Shown: piece after piece, positions 30,731 through 40,757 of the stretch
Layout: each line of letters starts with the position of its first letter
Position numbering within the stretch: position 1 is the first letter of the stretch
Origin: Providencia alcalifaciens DSM 30120
GTDB lineage: Bacteria; Pseudomonadota; Gammaproteobacteria; Enterobacterales; Enterobacteriaceae
NCBI RefSeq assembly: GCF_000173415.1
Contig: NZ_ABXW01000047.1
Span: forward strand, 186,001 to 250,000
DNA length: 64,000 nt
Direction of reading: 5' to 3'
Made by a program: the position numbers and the translations under genes
The notes under the pieces: model-generated
Told to the model about the DNA's origin: nothing
The model's database searches: none
Seen by the model: the letters and a program-made list of their open reading frames with translations, nothing else

Positions 30731-31719
30731 GAATTCTTTTGTGTCATTTGGATAGCTAATTTCAATGCGGTGATAAAACTGCCCGCATCGGCTTGACCCG
30801 TACCTGCTAATTCAAGCGCTGTGCCGTGATCGACGGAAGTACGGATAAATGGCAGACCAAGGGTAATATTTACCGCTCTGCCGAAACCTTGGTATTTTAA
30901 CACAGGTAGTCCCTGATCGTGATACATCGCCAATACAGCGTCTGCATCCTCTAAATACTTCGGTTGGAATAAGGTGTCTGCGGGTAACGGACCCATTAAG
31001 GTCATACCTTGTTTACGCAGTGTTTCTAGGGCTGGAATGAGGGTATCAATCTCTTCCGTTCCCATATGTCCGCCTTCTCCTGCATGTGGGTTAAGTCCAC
31101 AAACATAAATATGTGGGTTTTCAATGCCAAACTTAGTTTGCAGATCATGATGCAAAATGGTGATGACTTCATGCAAGCTTTGCTGAGTTATCGCATCGGA
31201 CACATCTTTTAACGGGAGGTGCGTGGTGGCTAAGGCAACACGTAGCTCTTGAGTTGCGAGCATCATCACAACGCGGTCACAGTGGCTTCTATCAGCAAAA
31301 AACTCAGTATGACCGCTGAATGGAATGCCTGCATCATTAATAATGCCTTTGTGAACCGGTCCCGTCACAATGGCAGAGAATTCGCCATTCAAACAACCAT
31401 CACAGGCACGGGCTAAGGTTTCAGTGACGTATTCGCCATTACGAACATTCAGCTTTCCAGGCTCAGCAGGCACGTTCAACGAAACAGGAACAATGGAAAG
31501 GTGACTTGCCATGGACGATTGAGGTTGATCTGCATGATATTCGTGCAGAGTTAATGGCAAGTTGAGCATCTTAGCACGTTGAAGAAGTAAATCCGGATCG
31601 GCACAAGCGACGAATTCAACTGGCCATGCTTGTTGAGCCAGCTGAATCAGGAGATCCGGACCTACCCCGGCTGGTTCGCCGGGGGTGATGATAATGGGCT
31701 TATTTTGCTTGTTCATCAT
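30727..31719 (-). CDS. pdxA: 4-hydroxythreonine-4-phosphate dehydrogenase PdxA
   Basis: PdxA oxidises 4-phosphohydroxythreonine in the DXP-dependent pathway to pyridoxal phosphate. It has [13 protein letters not shown] at the N-terminus, the metal and substrate segments HTEFF and [13 protein letters not shown], and [15 protein letters not shown] near residue 265. ATG 31719 (330 aa) is the best match to the family N-terminus. Two other ATGs (31716 and 31740) are possible, and none has a strong ribosome-binding site. The start lies inside the end of surA, which suggests translational coupling. Confidence 0.95.
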   Translation of the reverse strand: MMNKQNKPIIITPGEPAGVGPDLLIQLAQQAWPVEFVACADPDLLLQRAKMLNLPLTLHEYHADQPQSSMASHLSIVPVSLNVPAEPGKLNVRNGEYVTETLARACDGCLNGEFSAIVTGPVHKGIINDAGIPFSGHTEFFADRSHCDRVVMMLATQELRVALATTHLPLKDVSDAITQQSLHEVITILHHDLQTKFGIENPHIYVCGLNPHAGEGGHMGTEEIDTLIPALETLRKQGMTLMGPLPADTLFQPKYLEDADAVLAMYHDQGLPVLKYQGFGRAVNITLGLPFIRTSVDHGTALELAGTGQADAGSFITALKLAIQMTQKNS

Positions 31720-33022
31720 TAGATTGGCTTTGGCGACCATCGACGATATTCACATAAGCTGCTGCGCGCTGTTCTTGCATCCAAGTCTGCGCTTCTTCGT
31801 TAAACTTACGGTTGAACAGTAAACGGTACGCTTGATCTTTCTTCGCCGCATCAGTTTTATCGACACTACGAGTATCTTCTAATTGAATTAAGTGCCAGCC
31901 GAAACTTGAAGGAACAGGTTGGCTGATTTCGCCTTTTTTCAGTTTCATTAACGCATCACGGAATGCTGGGTCGTAAACATCTGGCATGTTCCAGCCTAAC
32001 TCACCGCCTTTTAATGCGCTACCTGGGTCTTCAGAGTTCTCTTTAGCGGCTTCTTCAAATGAAATTCTACCGTTACGGATCTCTTGAGCCAGCTGAGTCA
32101 GTTTTTGTCTTGCTGTGGCATCATCCATAATTGGTGATGATTTCAGTAAGATATGACGCGCTTTAACTTCAGTGACGGAAATTGGCTGGTGAGTATCACC
32201 ACTAACTTCATTTACACGTAAAATATGGAAGCCAACACCAGAGCGGATTGGACCGACGATGTCGCCTTTCTTCGCATTTTTTAGTTCATCAGAAAATACG
32301 ACAGGCAGTTCTTGCAGACGTGACCAACCCATATTTCCGCCTTTCAGCGCTTGAGGATCCGCGGAGTAGGCAATAGCTAATTTACCGAAGTCAGAGCCTT
32401 TTTTCAGGTCGCTTAAGATTTTATCGACTAAAGATTCAGCTTTCGCCAGCTGTTCTGGCGTTGGGTTTTCTGGCAGCGGGATCAGGATATGGCTTAAATT
32501 CACGCCTTTTTGCGCGTTCATTTGAGAATCCATTTGGTCCGCTAATGCATCGACTTCTTGAGGTAAAATAGTAATACGGCGGCGAACTTCATTGTTACGC
32601 ACTTCCGCTAATAGCATTTCTTTACGGATTTCGCTACGGTATTTGGCAATGTTAATGCCATCTGCCGTCAGGCGTTTTTCCATCTGAGGTAAGGTTAAAT
32701 TGTTTTGGCGAGCAATATCCGCGATAGTGGTATTAACTGCTTCTTCAGGGATATTAATCTGCATTTGGTTGGCCATCTGCAACATGATGTTATCCATAAC
32801 CAAACGGTCAATGATTTGCTGGCGCAAGGTTTGATCATCAGGAACTTGTTGATTTGCGTTACGCGCATTCAGTTTCACTGTGTTGATCATATTCTGGACG
32901 TCGCTTTCCAGTACAACTCCGTTGTTGACAACCGCAGCCACTTTATCCATTTGCTGTGGCGCAGCTAAACTAGCAGAGCTTGCGAACATCAGTCCTAGAA
33001 TAAGCGTTCTCCAATTCTTCAT
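31700..33022 (-). CDS. surA: Periplasmic chaperone and peptidyl-prolyl isomerase SurA
   Basis: SurA escorts unfolded outer-membrane proteins, including LptD, to the BAM complex. I chose ATG 33022 (440 aa) with AGGACC upstream and a signal peptide [20 protein letters not shown]. The N-terminal chaperone domain contains [12 protein letters not shown]. Two parvulin domains follow, with [12 protein letters not shown] near residue 175 and [13 protein letters not shown] near 289. It overlaps pdxA and lies 68 bases after lptD. Confidence 0.96.
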   Translation of the reverse strand: MKNWRTLILGLMFASSASLAAPQQMDKVAAVVNNGVVLESDVQNMINTVKLNARNANQQVPDDQTLRQQIIDRLVMDNIMLQMANQMQINIPEEAVNTTIADIARQNNLTLPQMEKRLTADGINIAKYRSEIRKEMLLAEVRNNEVRRRITILPQEVDALADQMDSQMNAQKGVNLSHILIPLPENPTPEQLAKAESLVDKILSDLKKGSDFGKLAIAYSADPQALKGGNMGWSRLQELPVVFSDELKNAKKGDIVGPIRSGVGFHILRVNEVSGDTHQPISVTEVKARHILLKSSPIMDDATARQKLTQLAQEIRNGRISFEEAAKENSEDPGSALKGGELGWNMPDVYDPAFRDALMKLKKGEISQPVPSSFGWHLIQLEDTRSVDKTDAAKKDQAYRLLFNRKFNEEAQTWMQEQRAAAYVNIVDGRQSQSNDEQAK

Positions 33023-33090
33023 AATGGTCCTATAAAATTGACTTTTATTCCGCATATGCGGGCTAATCGTGATCGTTATGTTGTTTATTA

Positions 33091-35463
33091 TCAGAAAGCA
33101 CGTTGATAAGGAATAATACCTTGTTTCAACATCTCCTGACTACCTAAACTATGATTGTTATTTAGGCCTCTAAGTTCCACATTAATTGACCATTTGTTGT
33201 CATATTCGCTGTTAAACTTCTCTTTCTGCCAACCGACAATCTTACGTTCATACCCTAAATTGACTGCCCAACAGCACGCATTGTATTGTAATCCGACGAG
33301 CTGGCTCGCTGATTGTTGCTGCTTGGTATCATAATAGTAAGAGCCCACAAAGCCCCAGTTGTCACTTAACGGCCAGCTAACCACGGTACCAACTTGTGAA
33401 ATACCTTGCTGGTACTCAGGGAGTGTATAAGTATAGCCACCAGCGGTATCTTCACGACGGAACGTGGCTTGGATATAGTCACGGTCAACAAAGCGGTAAT
33501 TCAGCTGAATCAGTCTATCGGCATCAAAGCGATATTCAGTAACCGCATTTCCCATGGTGACACTGCCGAGGCGACGGTCATATTGTAAACCACCACGAAT
33601 ACCCCAGTTTTCATCAATATGCCACATGGCATCGGTTGCCCACATTAATGAACCGGTATCACTCTTGTCATCAATTTTCAGATTTGAGTTACCTGCGCGA
33701 GGGCGTTCTAAATAGTAAATTTGCCCAACGGAGAAATTAAATCTCTCAGCTAAGTTTTCATCATAAATACGGGTGGTGACACCGGTGGTGAACTGGTTTG
33801 CAGAGGCAATACGGTCTAAGCCACTGTAAATACGATCACGGAACAGACCAGTATAGTCAGACTGTAAGAGTGCGGAGTCGTAGTTATTGATATTGTCCTG
33901 ATCTTTGTACGGAATATATAAGTATTGGACGCGCGGTTCTAAGGTTTGAACAAAATCACTGCCTTGATATAGGTTACGTTCAAAAACGACCTTTGCATCA
34001 CTCTTGAACATTGGCAGTACGCGGGTGACATTTTTGTCTAAGCCGCTGTCTTGTCTTACATCAGGAATATCTTGGTCGTAATGGGTTGCCATTAATTTAA
34101 TGCTGTTATTCATCTGAGCCCAGCCATTGGACAGCGGCATGCTGACTTCTGGCTCGATATGCAAACGCGTCGCATCTGGGTTATTTTCACCTACACTGGT
34201 AAAGCGGGCAGCTTGTGCATAGGTATGGAAATCCAACATACCGACGTTATTTTGATAATAGTTAAAATCGATTTGTGGCTCAGCTTTATATGCACGGCGG
34301 TTGGGGTCATCAACGAAGACTTGGAATTGTTTATGAGATACTTTCATATTCCAATTGGTATCTGAATAGCCGACATTAAATTTTTGCGTGGCATAACCAT
34401 CGGTGGTACTACCGTACTGAGAGCTAAAATCAGTAAAGTATTGGCGGTCACTAACCTTGGTATAATCTGCACCAAAGTTCCAGTGTTGAGCAAAGGTGCC
34501 TGAATGACGCCAGTAGAATAACCAACGGTCATCGCTGTCACGTGCATCTCGTTTACCATTCTCTTTATCTTTTATATAAGCACGGTCATGGTTGATAAAA
34601 TCGAAAGCCATGGTGCCTGTACCAGGTGTAATTAAATAACGGAATTCGTTATTTAGTTTAACGCCACGGTGAGTCATAAACTGTGGTGTGATAGTAGCAT
34701 CGTAATTCGGGGCAATGTTCCAATAATACGGGAGTGTGAATTCCAGCCCGTCATTATTTGAATAGCTTCCCATCGGGATCAAGAAACCAGAACGACGTTT
34801 ACTACCAATTGGTAGCTGCATATATGGACTATAAAATACAGGGACATCCGCAATACGGAAGCGTGCATGCCAAATCTCAGCCACTTCTTCTTCACGGTCA
34901 ATAATGACTTCAGAGCCTGCAACGCTCCAGGTATTACTTCCCGGTAAACAGCTGGTGAAGGTTCCGTTTTCCATAATGGAATAGCGGTTTTCACCTCGCA
35001 TTTTCATTTTTTTCGCTTCACCGCGACCCTGACGACCTACCATCATGTAGTTACCGTCATCAACATCAGTATTTTTGTTATCTAAATTCGACCATGCGGA
35101 AGGTCCCTTCAGGATAATCTGAGGGTCATCATAATGAACGTTACCCGTTGCCGTCACTTCACGAACAGGTTCTTCACCGTTTTTTTGGGTTTGCGTCAGT
35201 TTGACCTTATCTGCGGTGAGAGTTTGGTTACCCTGTTGAATATCAACATTGCCTGTATATTCGACAAAATTAGGGTATTCCCCAGTGACATCGTTAGCTT
35301 GAATTTCAATCGGTAAACTATTGGAGTCGCCAGTGACCAGCGGTTTGTCATAAACAGGCACCCCAAGCATACATTGTGCTGCAAGATCAGCATGTGCTTG
35401 CTGGCTATAAATAGCCGCCCATACCATGGTGGCGATTATTGTGGGATAACTTTTTTTCATCAT
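33091..35463 (-). CDS. lptD: LPS-assembly outer-membrane protein LptD
   Basis: LptD is the 26-strand barrel that, with LptE, inserts lipopolysaccharide into the outer leaflet. The 790-residue protein has a signal peptide (1-25) and an N-terminal OstA beta-jellyroll. The four disulphide cysteines are present at C31, C172, C730 and C731 ([14 protein letters not shown]), as needed for the non-consecutive disulphides of active LptD. The start may be either of two adjacent ATGs (35463 or 35460). It heads a six-gene operon. In E. coli this operon is sigma-E controlled, but I could not confirm a sigma-E promoter here. Confidence 0.96.
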   Translation of the reverse strand: MMKKSYPTIIATMVWAAIYSQQAHADLAAQCMLGVPVYDKPLVTGDSNSLPIEIQANDVTGEYPNFVEYTGNVDIQQGNQTLTADKVKLTQTQKNGEEPVREVTATGNVHYDDPQIILKGPSAWSNLDNKNTDVDDGNYMMVGRQGRGEAKKMKMRGENRYSIMENGTFTSCLPGSNTWSVAGSEVIIDREEEVAEIWHARFRIADVPVFYSPYMQLPIGSKRRSGFLIPMGSYSNNDGLEFTLPYYWNIAPNYDATITPQFMTHRGVKLNNEFRYLITPGTGTMAFDFINHDRAYIKDKENGKRDARDSDDRWLFYWRHSGTFAQHWNFGADYTKVSDRQYFTDFSSQYGSTTDGYATQKFNVGYSDTNWNMKVSHKQFQVFVDDPNRRAYKAEPQIDFNYYQNNVGMLDFHTYAQAARFTSVGENNPDATRLHIEPEVSMPLSNGWAQMNNSIKLMATHYDQDIPDVRQDSGLDKNVTRVLPMFKSDAKVVFERNLYQGSDFVQTLEPRVQYLYIPYKDQDNINNYDSALLQSDYTGLFRDRIYSGLDRIASANQFTTGVTTRIYDENLAERFNFSVGQIYYLERPRAGNSNLKIDDKSDTGSLMWATDAMWHIDENWGIRGGLQYDRRLGSVTMGNAVTEYRFDADRLIQLNYRFVDRDYIQATFRREDTAGGYTYTLPEYQQGISQVGTVVSWPLSDNWGFVGSYYYDTKQQQSASQLVGLQYNACCWAVNLGYERKIVGWQKEKFNSEYDNKWSINVELRGLNNNHSLGSQEMLKQGIIPYQRAF

Positions 35464-35622
35464 TAAATAAGGAGTCCGTCAAATGGGCACAGTCGGCAAA
35501 CGCTCAAAGACTATCTTAGCCAATCCGTTTTCGCCAGCATAATATCAAAACTGTGGCGTTCGTTGTTAGCAACTTGTTAGGCTCTTTATCGTTATGCACA
35601 AAAGCAGAATGGATAGTATGAT

Positions 35623-35638
35623 AATGCAAAATTGCATT
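35623..35638. repeat. Inverted repeat upstream of djlA
   Basis: AATGCAA/TTGCATT, a perfect 7-base inverted repeat with a two-base centre, lies 26 bases before the djlA start in the lptD-djlA divergent region. It is a candidate operator only. Confidence 0.3.
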
Positions 35639-35664
35639 CTGAGCATTGAAGAATTGAGGGATAT

Positions 35665-36480
35665 ATGCACTATTGGGGTAAAATTATTGGGGTGATACTC
35701 GCTATTGTCTCCGGTTTAGGGTTTTGGGGAGCACTAGCAGGCTTACTCATTGGACACGGTTTTGATAAAGCCTCGGCTCAACGTAAGTTCGCCAGCTCCA
35801 TCAATAAGCGCGATAGACAAATTATTTTCTTCGCGAGTACCTTCCAAATACTAGGGCATTTAACCAAGTCGAAAGGGCGTGTTACTGAGACAGACATTCA
35901 GTTAGCGTCGAATTTGATGGATAGAATGCAACTGCATGGGGAAACGCGTAAAGCGGCTCAGCAAGCCTTTAGAGAAGGGAAATCGCCAGAGTTTCCACTA
36001 CGTGATGTTTTAAAGCAATTGCGTATGGCATGTTATGGTCGGCATGACCTAATTCAGATGTTTCTGGAAATTCAACTGCAAGCTGCTTTTGCCGATGGCT
36101 CATTGCATCCGAATGAAAAGAAAGTGCTGTTAATCATTGCAGAAGAGCTCGGCATTTCCCAAGTTCAGTTCGAACAGTTCTTGAGTATGATTCAAAGCGG
36201 TCGTCAGTTTGGTCATGGTTACTCTCAACAGCAGTCTGGGGGATATTATCAGCAAAATAATGGACCGACGCTGGAAGATGCTTGCAAGGTGCTTGGTGTC
36301 GCTGTGGATGATGAGCCGACAAAAATTAAGCGCGCATATCGTAAGCTGATGAGTGAACACCATCCGGATAAGCTGGTAGCAAAAGGGTTACCGCCGGAAA
36401 TGATGGAGATAGCTAAGCAAAAAGCGCAGTCAATTCAAGCCGCTTATGATCTAGTCAAAAAAGAACGAGGCTTCAAATAA
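35665..36480 (+). CDS. djlA: Membrane-anchored J-domain co-chaperone DjlA
   Basis: DjlA is an inner-membrane DnaK co-chaperone that helps induce the Rcs envelope stress response when overproduced. The 271-residue protein (E. coli identical in length) has one N-terminal membrane helix with the Gly-rich dimerisation face (about 7-28). A TerB-like central domain follows (about 50-185), then a Gln/Gly-rich linker (about 188-200). The C-terminal J domain has the essential HPD at about 232-234. ATG 35665 has GAGGG upstream. It is divergent from lptD. Confidence 0.96.
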   Translation: MHYWGKIIGVILAIVSGLGFWGALAGLLIGHGFDKASAQRKFASSINKRDRQIIFFASTFQILGHLTKSKGRVTETDIQLASNLMDRMQLHGETRKAAQQAFREGKSPEFPLRDVLKQLRMACYGRHDLIQMFLEIQLQAAFADGSLHPNEKKVLLIIAEELGISQVQFEQFLSMIQSGRQFGHGYSQQQSGGYYQQNNGPTLEDACKVLGVAVDDEPTKIKRAYRKLMSEHHPDKLVAKGLPPEMMEIAKQKAQSIQAAYDLVKKERGFK

Positions 36481-36502
36481 TTTCCCCACTATATTTTGTA
36501 CT

Positions 36503-36590
36503 TCGGTGTTATTGGCTTCGCAGGATTCCCTAGTTACGCAGTTATCTACGTGCCTAGGGATTTATTCAATCGGCATGACCTTGCGGTAGT
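36503..36590 (-). repeat. Diverged ERIC (IRU) repeat between djlA and rluA
   Basis: The central 32-base palindrome (36528-36559) begins CCCTAG and ends CTAGGG, with an inner ACGCAG/CTACGT pair. It has the same length and outer arms as the intact ERIC copy at 37276. Flanks GGTGTTATTGGC and TCGGCATGACC also fit the ERIC pattern. It lies just downstream of the rluA stop, on the same strand as the other copies. Confidence 0.65.
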
Positions 36591-36620
36591 CTGCGTGATT
36601 AGGGATATTCGACGCGACAG

Positions 36621-37271
36621 TTAGAAGTCTGGCTGGCAAGTAAAATGCATTGGCGTACCATACTCTGGATGTGTGATATAGAGCTCCTGAGCATGTAACT
36701 GCAAACGTGGCGCCAATGCTAATGCTTCTTCATGAGCATAGAATCTATCCCCAAGGATTGGATGCCCCAGTGCCAACATGTGCACACGTAATTGATGCGA
36801 TCGCCCAGTAATGGGGGAAAGTTTAACTCGTGTGGCTTGCTCTTCATATTCCAGAACAAGGTATTCGGTTTGTGCCGATTTACCCGTTTCAAAACAGACT
36901 TTCTGCTTAGGGCGATTCGGCCAATCACAAATTAGTGGTAAATCCACCAAACCTTCGGGCTTTTCTAAATGACCCCATACGCGCGCAACATAGTGTTTTT
37001 TGGGCTCACGCTCTCGAAATTGGCGTTTGAGTTCCCGCTCAGCGGCTTTGTGCAGCGCAACCACCATTACTCCGCTGGTTGCCATATCCAAACGGTGAAC
37101 AGATTCAGCAGCAGGGTGATCTCGCTGAATACGGCTCATAATGCTGTCATGGTGCTCAGGGGCTTTCCCTGGCACTGAAAGCAGACCGCTAGGCTTGTTT
37201 ACTACGATGATATGTTCATCTTGGTAAAGGACATATAGCCAAGGGTCTGTTGGCGGATTATAGGGTAACAT
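36621..37271 (-). CDS. rluA: Dual-specificity rRNA/tRNA pseudouridine synthase RluA
   Basis: RluA makes pseudouridine at position 746 of 23S rRNA and 32 of several tRNAs. The 216-residue protein (E. coli 219) has the catalytic Asp62 in HRLDMATSG, followed by ERELKRQFREREPKK and the C-terminal ITGRSHQLRVHMLALGHPILGDRFY block. ATG 37271 is preceded by GAAGGATAAAAA. That Shine-Dalgarno sequence belongs to the end of an intact ERIC element, and a second, diverged ERIC lies after the stop. It follows rapA on the same strand. Confidence 0.96.
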   Translation of the reverse strand: MLPYNPPTDPWLYVLYQDEHIIVVNKPSGLLSVPGKAPEHHDSIMSRIQRDHPAAESVHRLDMATSGVMVVALHKAAERELKRQFREREPKKHYVARVWGHLEKPEGLVDLPLICDWPNRPKQKVCFETGKSAQTEYLVLEYEEQATRVKLSPITGRSHQLRVHMLALGHPILGDRFYAHEEALALAPRLQLHAQELYITHPEYGTPMHFTCQPDF

Positions 37272-37275
37272 TTTT

Positions 37276-37402
37276 TATCCTTCATTCTTCACGCTGTAAC
37301 GGTGTTGGCAGCTCTTAGCTACCCTAGTCACATACTTGAGTATGCACCTAGGGATATCTTCGTTTGCCGCCTAGCTACAACGCGAATAATTTTGGCTAAT
37401 AA
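37276..37402 (-). repeat. Complete ERIC (intergenic repeat unit) element, 127 bp
   Basis: The 127-base unit matches the ERIC consensus in order: terminal TATCCTTCAT, TGTTGGC, central palindrome CCCTAGTCACATACT/AGTATGCACCTAGGG (37322-37353), TTGCCGCC, CTACAACGCGAATAATTT. The length is exactly that of the classical ERIC. In rluA orientation its end provides the ribosome-binding site of rluA. ERIC elements are non-autonomous palindromic repeats of Enterobacterales and Vibrio intergenic regions. Confidence 0.88.
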
Positions 37403-37444
37403 TAGAGAGATAAAGTCAAAAGCCAAACTATAAATACCTACTTT

Positions 37445-37515
37445 TTATCCTTCACTCTTCACGCTGTAGCGGTGTTGGCTGCTATCAGCCAGCACCGCTA
37501 GTGCCGAGCTACATT
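37445..37515 (-). repeat. Internally deleted ERIC copy after rapA
   Basis: Its first 39 bases match 37275-37313 with three differences, then the central palindrome is missing and a GCCG...AGCTACA end resembling the other ERIC end follows. A strong hairpin GGTGTTGGCTG/CAGCCAGCACC (37471-37496, loop CTAT) lies inside. It abuts the rapA stop codon. Confidence 0.7.
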
Positions 37516-37517
37516 CT

Positions 37518-40424
37518 CTACTGATGCGTGACAACCACGAGGCGAATAGCATCGAGGCGCCATGATGCTTGGTCGATATTGGTCATCAATTGGCGACGCT
37601 CTTCTTCGATAATGTCGAGTTCTTCATCACGGATATTCGGGTTAACCGCTTTCAGTGCTTCTAAACGTGACAGCTCAAGAGTTAGAGCTTTATCGGCCGC
37701 TTCTTTCGCATTCTCAATAATAGATTTAGCTTCTTTCTCAATCATTGGTTCAGAGAGTCGTAGCACTGAATGCACTTCGTTTTGTACCGCATTGACTAAC
37801 TTGCTCGCCATATGACGGTTAATTGCATTTAATTGGCGGTTAAAGCTCTCGAATTCCACTTGTGAAGAGAGGTTATTACCTTTTAAATCAATTAATAAAC
37901 GTACTGGCGTTGCGGGTAGGAAACGACTGATTTGCAGTTGTTTAGGGGCTTGAGCTTCAACCACATAAATCAATTCGGTCAATAATGTACCGACTGGCAA
38001 TGCTTTATTTTTCAAAACAGACACGGCACAGCTACCGGTATCACCCGATAACACTAAGTCCAAACCGTTACGAATAATTGGGTGCTCCCAACTAATAAAC
38101 TGTGTATCTTCGCGCGAAAGAGCCTGCTCACGATCAAAGGTGATGGTGCAACCATCTTGTGGTAATCCTGGGAAATCAGGGACTAACATATGATCTGATG
38201 GCGTGAGGATAATTAAGTTATCGCTCTTATCTTCTTGATTGATGCCTACGATATCAAATAAGTTCAACGCAAAGTTGACTAACTCAGTTTCGTTATCTCC
38301 TTCGCCAATTTCTTCGGCTAGTTGATTACCCGCATCACCACCATTTGAGTGCATTTCCAGCAATCGGTCGCGACCTTGCTCTAACTGGGCTTTCAGTGCA
38401 TCGTGTTCTTCACGGCAGTTTTTGATAAATTCATCAAACCCGTCAGTGATAGTTGGCTCTGCCATAAATTGCAGCAGTTGCTGATAGTATTTGTCGTAAA
38501 TAGTACGACCCGTTGGGCAAGTATACTCGAATGCATCTAACCCTTCGTGGTACCAGCGGATCAACACAGATTGCGCAGTATTTTCTAAGTACGGCACGTT
38601 GATGACGATATCGCGGCTTTGACCAATACGATCCAAACGCCCAATACGCTGCTCAAGTAGGTCAGGGTTGAATGGCAGATCAAACATCACTAATTGGTTA
38701 GCAAATTGGAAGTTACGGCCTTCGGAGCCAATTTCTGAACACAGTAAAACCTGTGCCCCCTCTTCTTGTGAAGCAAAGTAGGCAGCAGCACGGTCACGCT
38801 CTAACAGCGATAAACCTTCGTGGAATACCGCGGCGCGGATCCCTTCACGTTCACGCAGAACTTGCTCAAGTTGCAATGCGGTGGCAGCTTTAGCACAGAT
38901 AACCAGTACTTTTTCGTGGCGATTCGCGGTTAAGAAGCCCATCAGCCATTCAACACGTGGGTCAAAGTTCCACCAAGTGGCGTTTTCGCCTTCAAATTCT
39001 TGGTAGATTTGTTCAGGATACAGCATCTCTTTTGCGCGAGTTTCCACATCCTTTTTCGTGCCCATAATGCCAGCGACTTTGATTGCCGTTTGGTATTGAG
39101 TTGGCAGTGGCATTTTTAAAGAATGCAATTCACGGCGTGGGAAGCCTTTGACACCATTACGAGTGTTTCTAAATAACAGGCGGCTAGTACCGTGTCTGTC
39201 CATCAGCATGTGGATCAGTTCTTGGCGAGCGGCTTGGCTATCATCACCTTCAAGATTCGCAGCTTTCAGTAACGGCTCAATATCTTGTTCTTTAATGAGT
39301 TCGTTCAGTATATTTTGCTGATCGTTCGTTAATTTATCGCCAGACAGCAGCAGTGAAACCGCATCTGCGACAGGGCGATAGTTTTCTTGCTCAGCTAAAA
39401 ACTCTTGGTAGTCGTGGAAACGGCTAGGATCGAGGAGGCGCAAACGCGCAAAGTGACTCTCTTGACCAAGCTGCTCAGGGGTTGCGGTTAATAGCAACAC
39501 AGATGGAACATGTTCCGCTAACGTTTCAATGACTTGATATTCACGGCTTGGGGCGGTTTCGCTCCATTGCAGGTGATGAGCTTCATCAACCACCATCATA
39601 TCCCAGCCTGCGTCAACGAGTTGGTCAAAGCGCTGTTTATTACGGCGAACAAAATCCAAAGAACACAGTACTAACTGCTCAGTTTCAAATGGATTATCGC
39701 TATCATGTTGCGCTTCACTGTAGCGGCTATCATCAAATAGGGAAAAGCGTAAATTAAAGCGGCGCAGCATTTCGACTAGCCATTGGTGCTGCAAGCTATC
39801 CGGTACAATCACTAAGACGCGCTCAGCACGACCCGCCATCAATTGTTGATGGATAATCATACCCGCTTCGATTGTTTTTCCTAAGCCCACTTCGTCTGCC
39901 AGTAAAACGCGCGGATGATGACGTTTACCTACTTCGTTAGCAATATGCAGCTGATGAGGGATTAAACTTGCGCGGATACCACGTAAGCCAGTGGCTTGGT
40001 GTTTAACTTGTTCGCTTTGGAATTTACGTGCGCGAAAACGCAGAGCGAAGCGATCCATACGATCGATTTGACCCGCGAACAGCCTGTCTTGTGGCTTATT
40101 AAACGTCAATTTGCTATCGAGGAAAACCTCTCGCAAACTGACATCCGCTTCTTGGGTGTCTAAGCGCGTTCCGGTATAGGTCAGTAACCCTTTATCTTCT
40201 TGAATACTTTCAACTTGTAGCTGCCAACCTTCGTGACTGGTGATGGTATCACCTTCGTTGAACATCACTCGGGTGATGGGCGCATCACTTCGTGAATACA
40301 GTCTGTTTTCCCCTGTTGCAGGGAAAAGCAACGTCACCATACGGGCATCAATAGCCACGACGGCGCCTAACCCAAGTTCGCTTTCTGTGTCGCTGATCCA
40401 GCGTTGACCAAGAGTAAATGGCAT
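37518..40424 (-). CDS. rapA: RNA polymerase-associated ATPase RapA (HepA)
   Basis: RapA is a Swi2/Snf2 ATPase that binds RNA polymerase and recycles it after transcription. The 968-residue protein equals the E. coli length. It has N-terminal Tudor-like domains (1-110), Walker A DEVGLGKT near residue 178, DEAHH near 280, and the helicase C motifs [11 protein letters not shown] and [11 protein letters not shown] near 590-625. The N-terminus [20 protein letters not shown] is the family one. It lies between polB and rluA, as in E. coli. Confidence 0.97.
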   Translation of the reverse strand: MPFTLGQRWISDTESELGLGAVVAIDARMVTLLFPATGENRLYSRSDAPITRVMFNEGDTITSHEGWQLQVESIQEDKGLLTYTGTRLDTQEADVSLREVFLDSKLTFNKPQDRLFAGQIDRMDRFALRFRARKFQSEQVKHQATGLRGIRASLIPHQLHIANEVGKRHHPRVLLADEVGLGKTIEAGMIIHQQLMAGRAERVLVIVPDSLQHQWLVEMLRRFNLRFSLFDDSRYSEAQHDSDNPFETEQLVLCSLDFVRRNKQRFDQLVDAGWDMMVVDEAHHLQWSETAPSREYQVIETLAEHVPSVLLLTATPEQLGQESHFARLRLLDPSRFHDYQEFLAEQENYRPVADAVSLLLSGDKLTNDQQNILNELIKEQDIEPLLKAANLEGDDSQAARQELIHMLMDRHGTSRLLFRNTRNGVKGFPRRELHSLKMPLPTQYQTAIKVAGIMGTKKDVETRAKEMLYPEQIYQEFEGENATWWNFDPRVEWLMGFLTANRHEKVLVICAKAATALQLEQVLREREGIRAAVFHEGLSLLERDRAAAYFASQEEGAQVLLCSEIGSEGRNFQFANQLVMFDLPFNPDLLEQRIGRLDRIGQSRDIVINVPYLENTAQSVLIRWYHEGLDAFEYTCPTGRTIYDKYYQQLLQFMAEPTITDGFDEFIKNCREEHDALKAQLEQGRDRLLEMHSNGGDAGNQLAEEIGEGDNETELVNFALNLFDIVGINQEDKSDNLIILTPSDHMLVPDFPGLPQDGCTITFDREQALSREDTQFISWEHPIIRNGLDLVLSGDTGSCAVSVLKNKALPVGTLLTELIYVVEAQAPKQLQISRFLPATPVRLLIDLKGNNLSSQVEFESFNRQLNAINRHMASKLVNAVQNEVHSVLRLSEPMIEKEAKSIIENAKEAADKALTLELSRLEALKAVNPNIRDEELDIIEEERRQLMTNIDQASWRLDAIRLVVVTHQ

Positions 40425-40757
40425 AGGTTTAATTTAATTCCATAATTTTGATTGTTTATTTTTAGATGTTTAAGACAACTAATCGGTGTCTTTGCCCAGT
40501 GTTGATATAACGGTTATATACCAAGGGTGATGCGAAATTTTTTAATCGTTTTGCCGTTTGGCAATTATAGCTCTTTTCTCTTTCGAGTCGCGTTGCTCGA
40601 ATTATGATGAGTATAGCCGATTTTCTCGCCAAGCTGTGCGTATAACAGGTCGAGATACCAAAGGGGCGTTATATTAATTCAACATTCGCTTATCGTCACC
40701 TGTTAAAAATGCGGCAATTGTAATAAGAATTGTACAATTCTCGCTGCTCGTTAGGCT
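40425..40757. other. polB-rapA intergenic region with three palindromes
   Basis: This 333-base gap holds a minus-strand TATAAT (plus 40564-40569), a likely rapA -10 box although no good -35 is seen. It has three inverted repeats: ATATAAC/GTTATAT (40505-40519), TTGCC/GGCAA (40551-40564, at the predicted transcription start) and a perfect 16-base palindrome AGAATTGTACAATTCT (40726-40741). I see no gene and no clear terminator for polB. Confidence 0.45.

Noticed and set aside
35464-35622. A sigma-E promoter for lptD (GAAAAC ... GTCTTTG on the minus strand)
   Set aside because: Expected from E. coli biology, but the -35 lacks GGAACTT and the -10 fit is poor, so I could not support it.
36481-37517. 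Composite transposon around rluA, because repeats flank it
   Set aside because: The repeats are ERIC elements, which carry no transposase and are not known to mobilise intervening genes; rluA is in its normal place after rapA.
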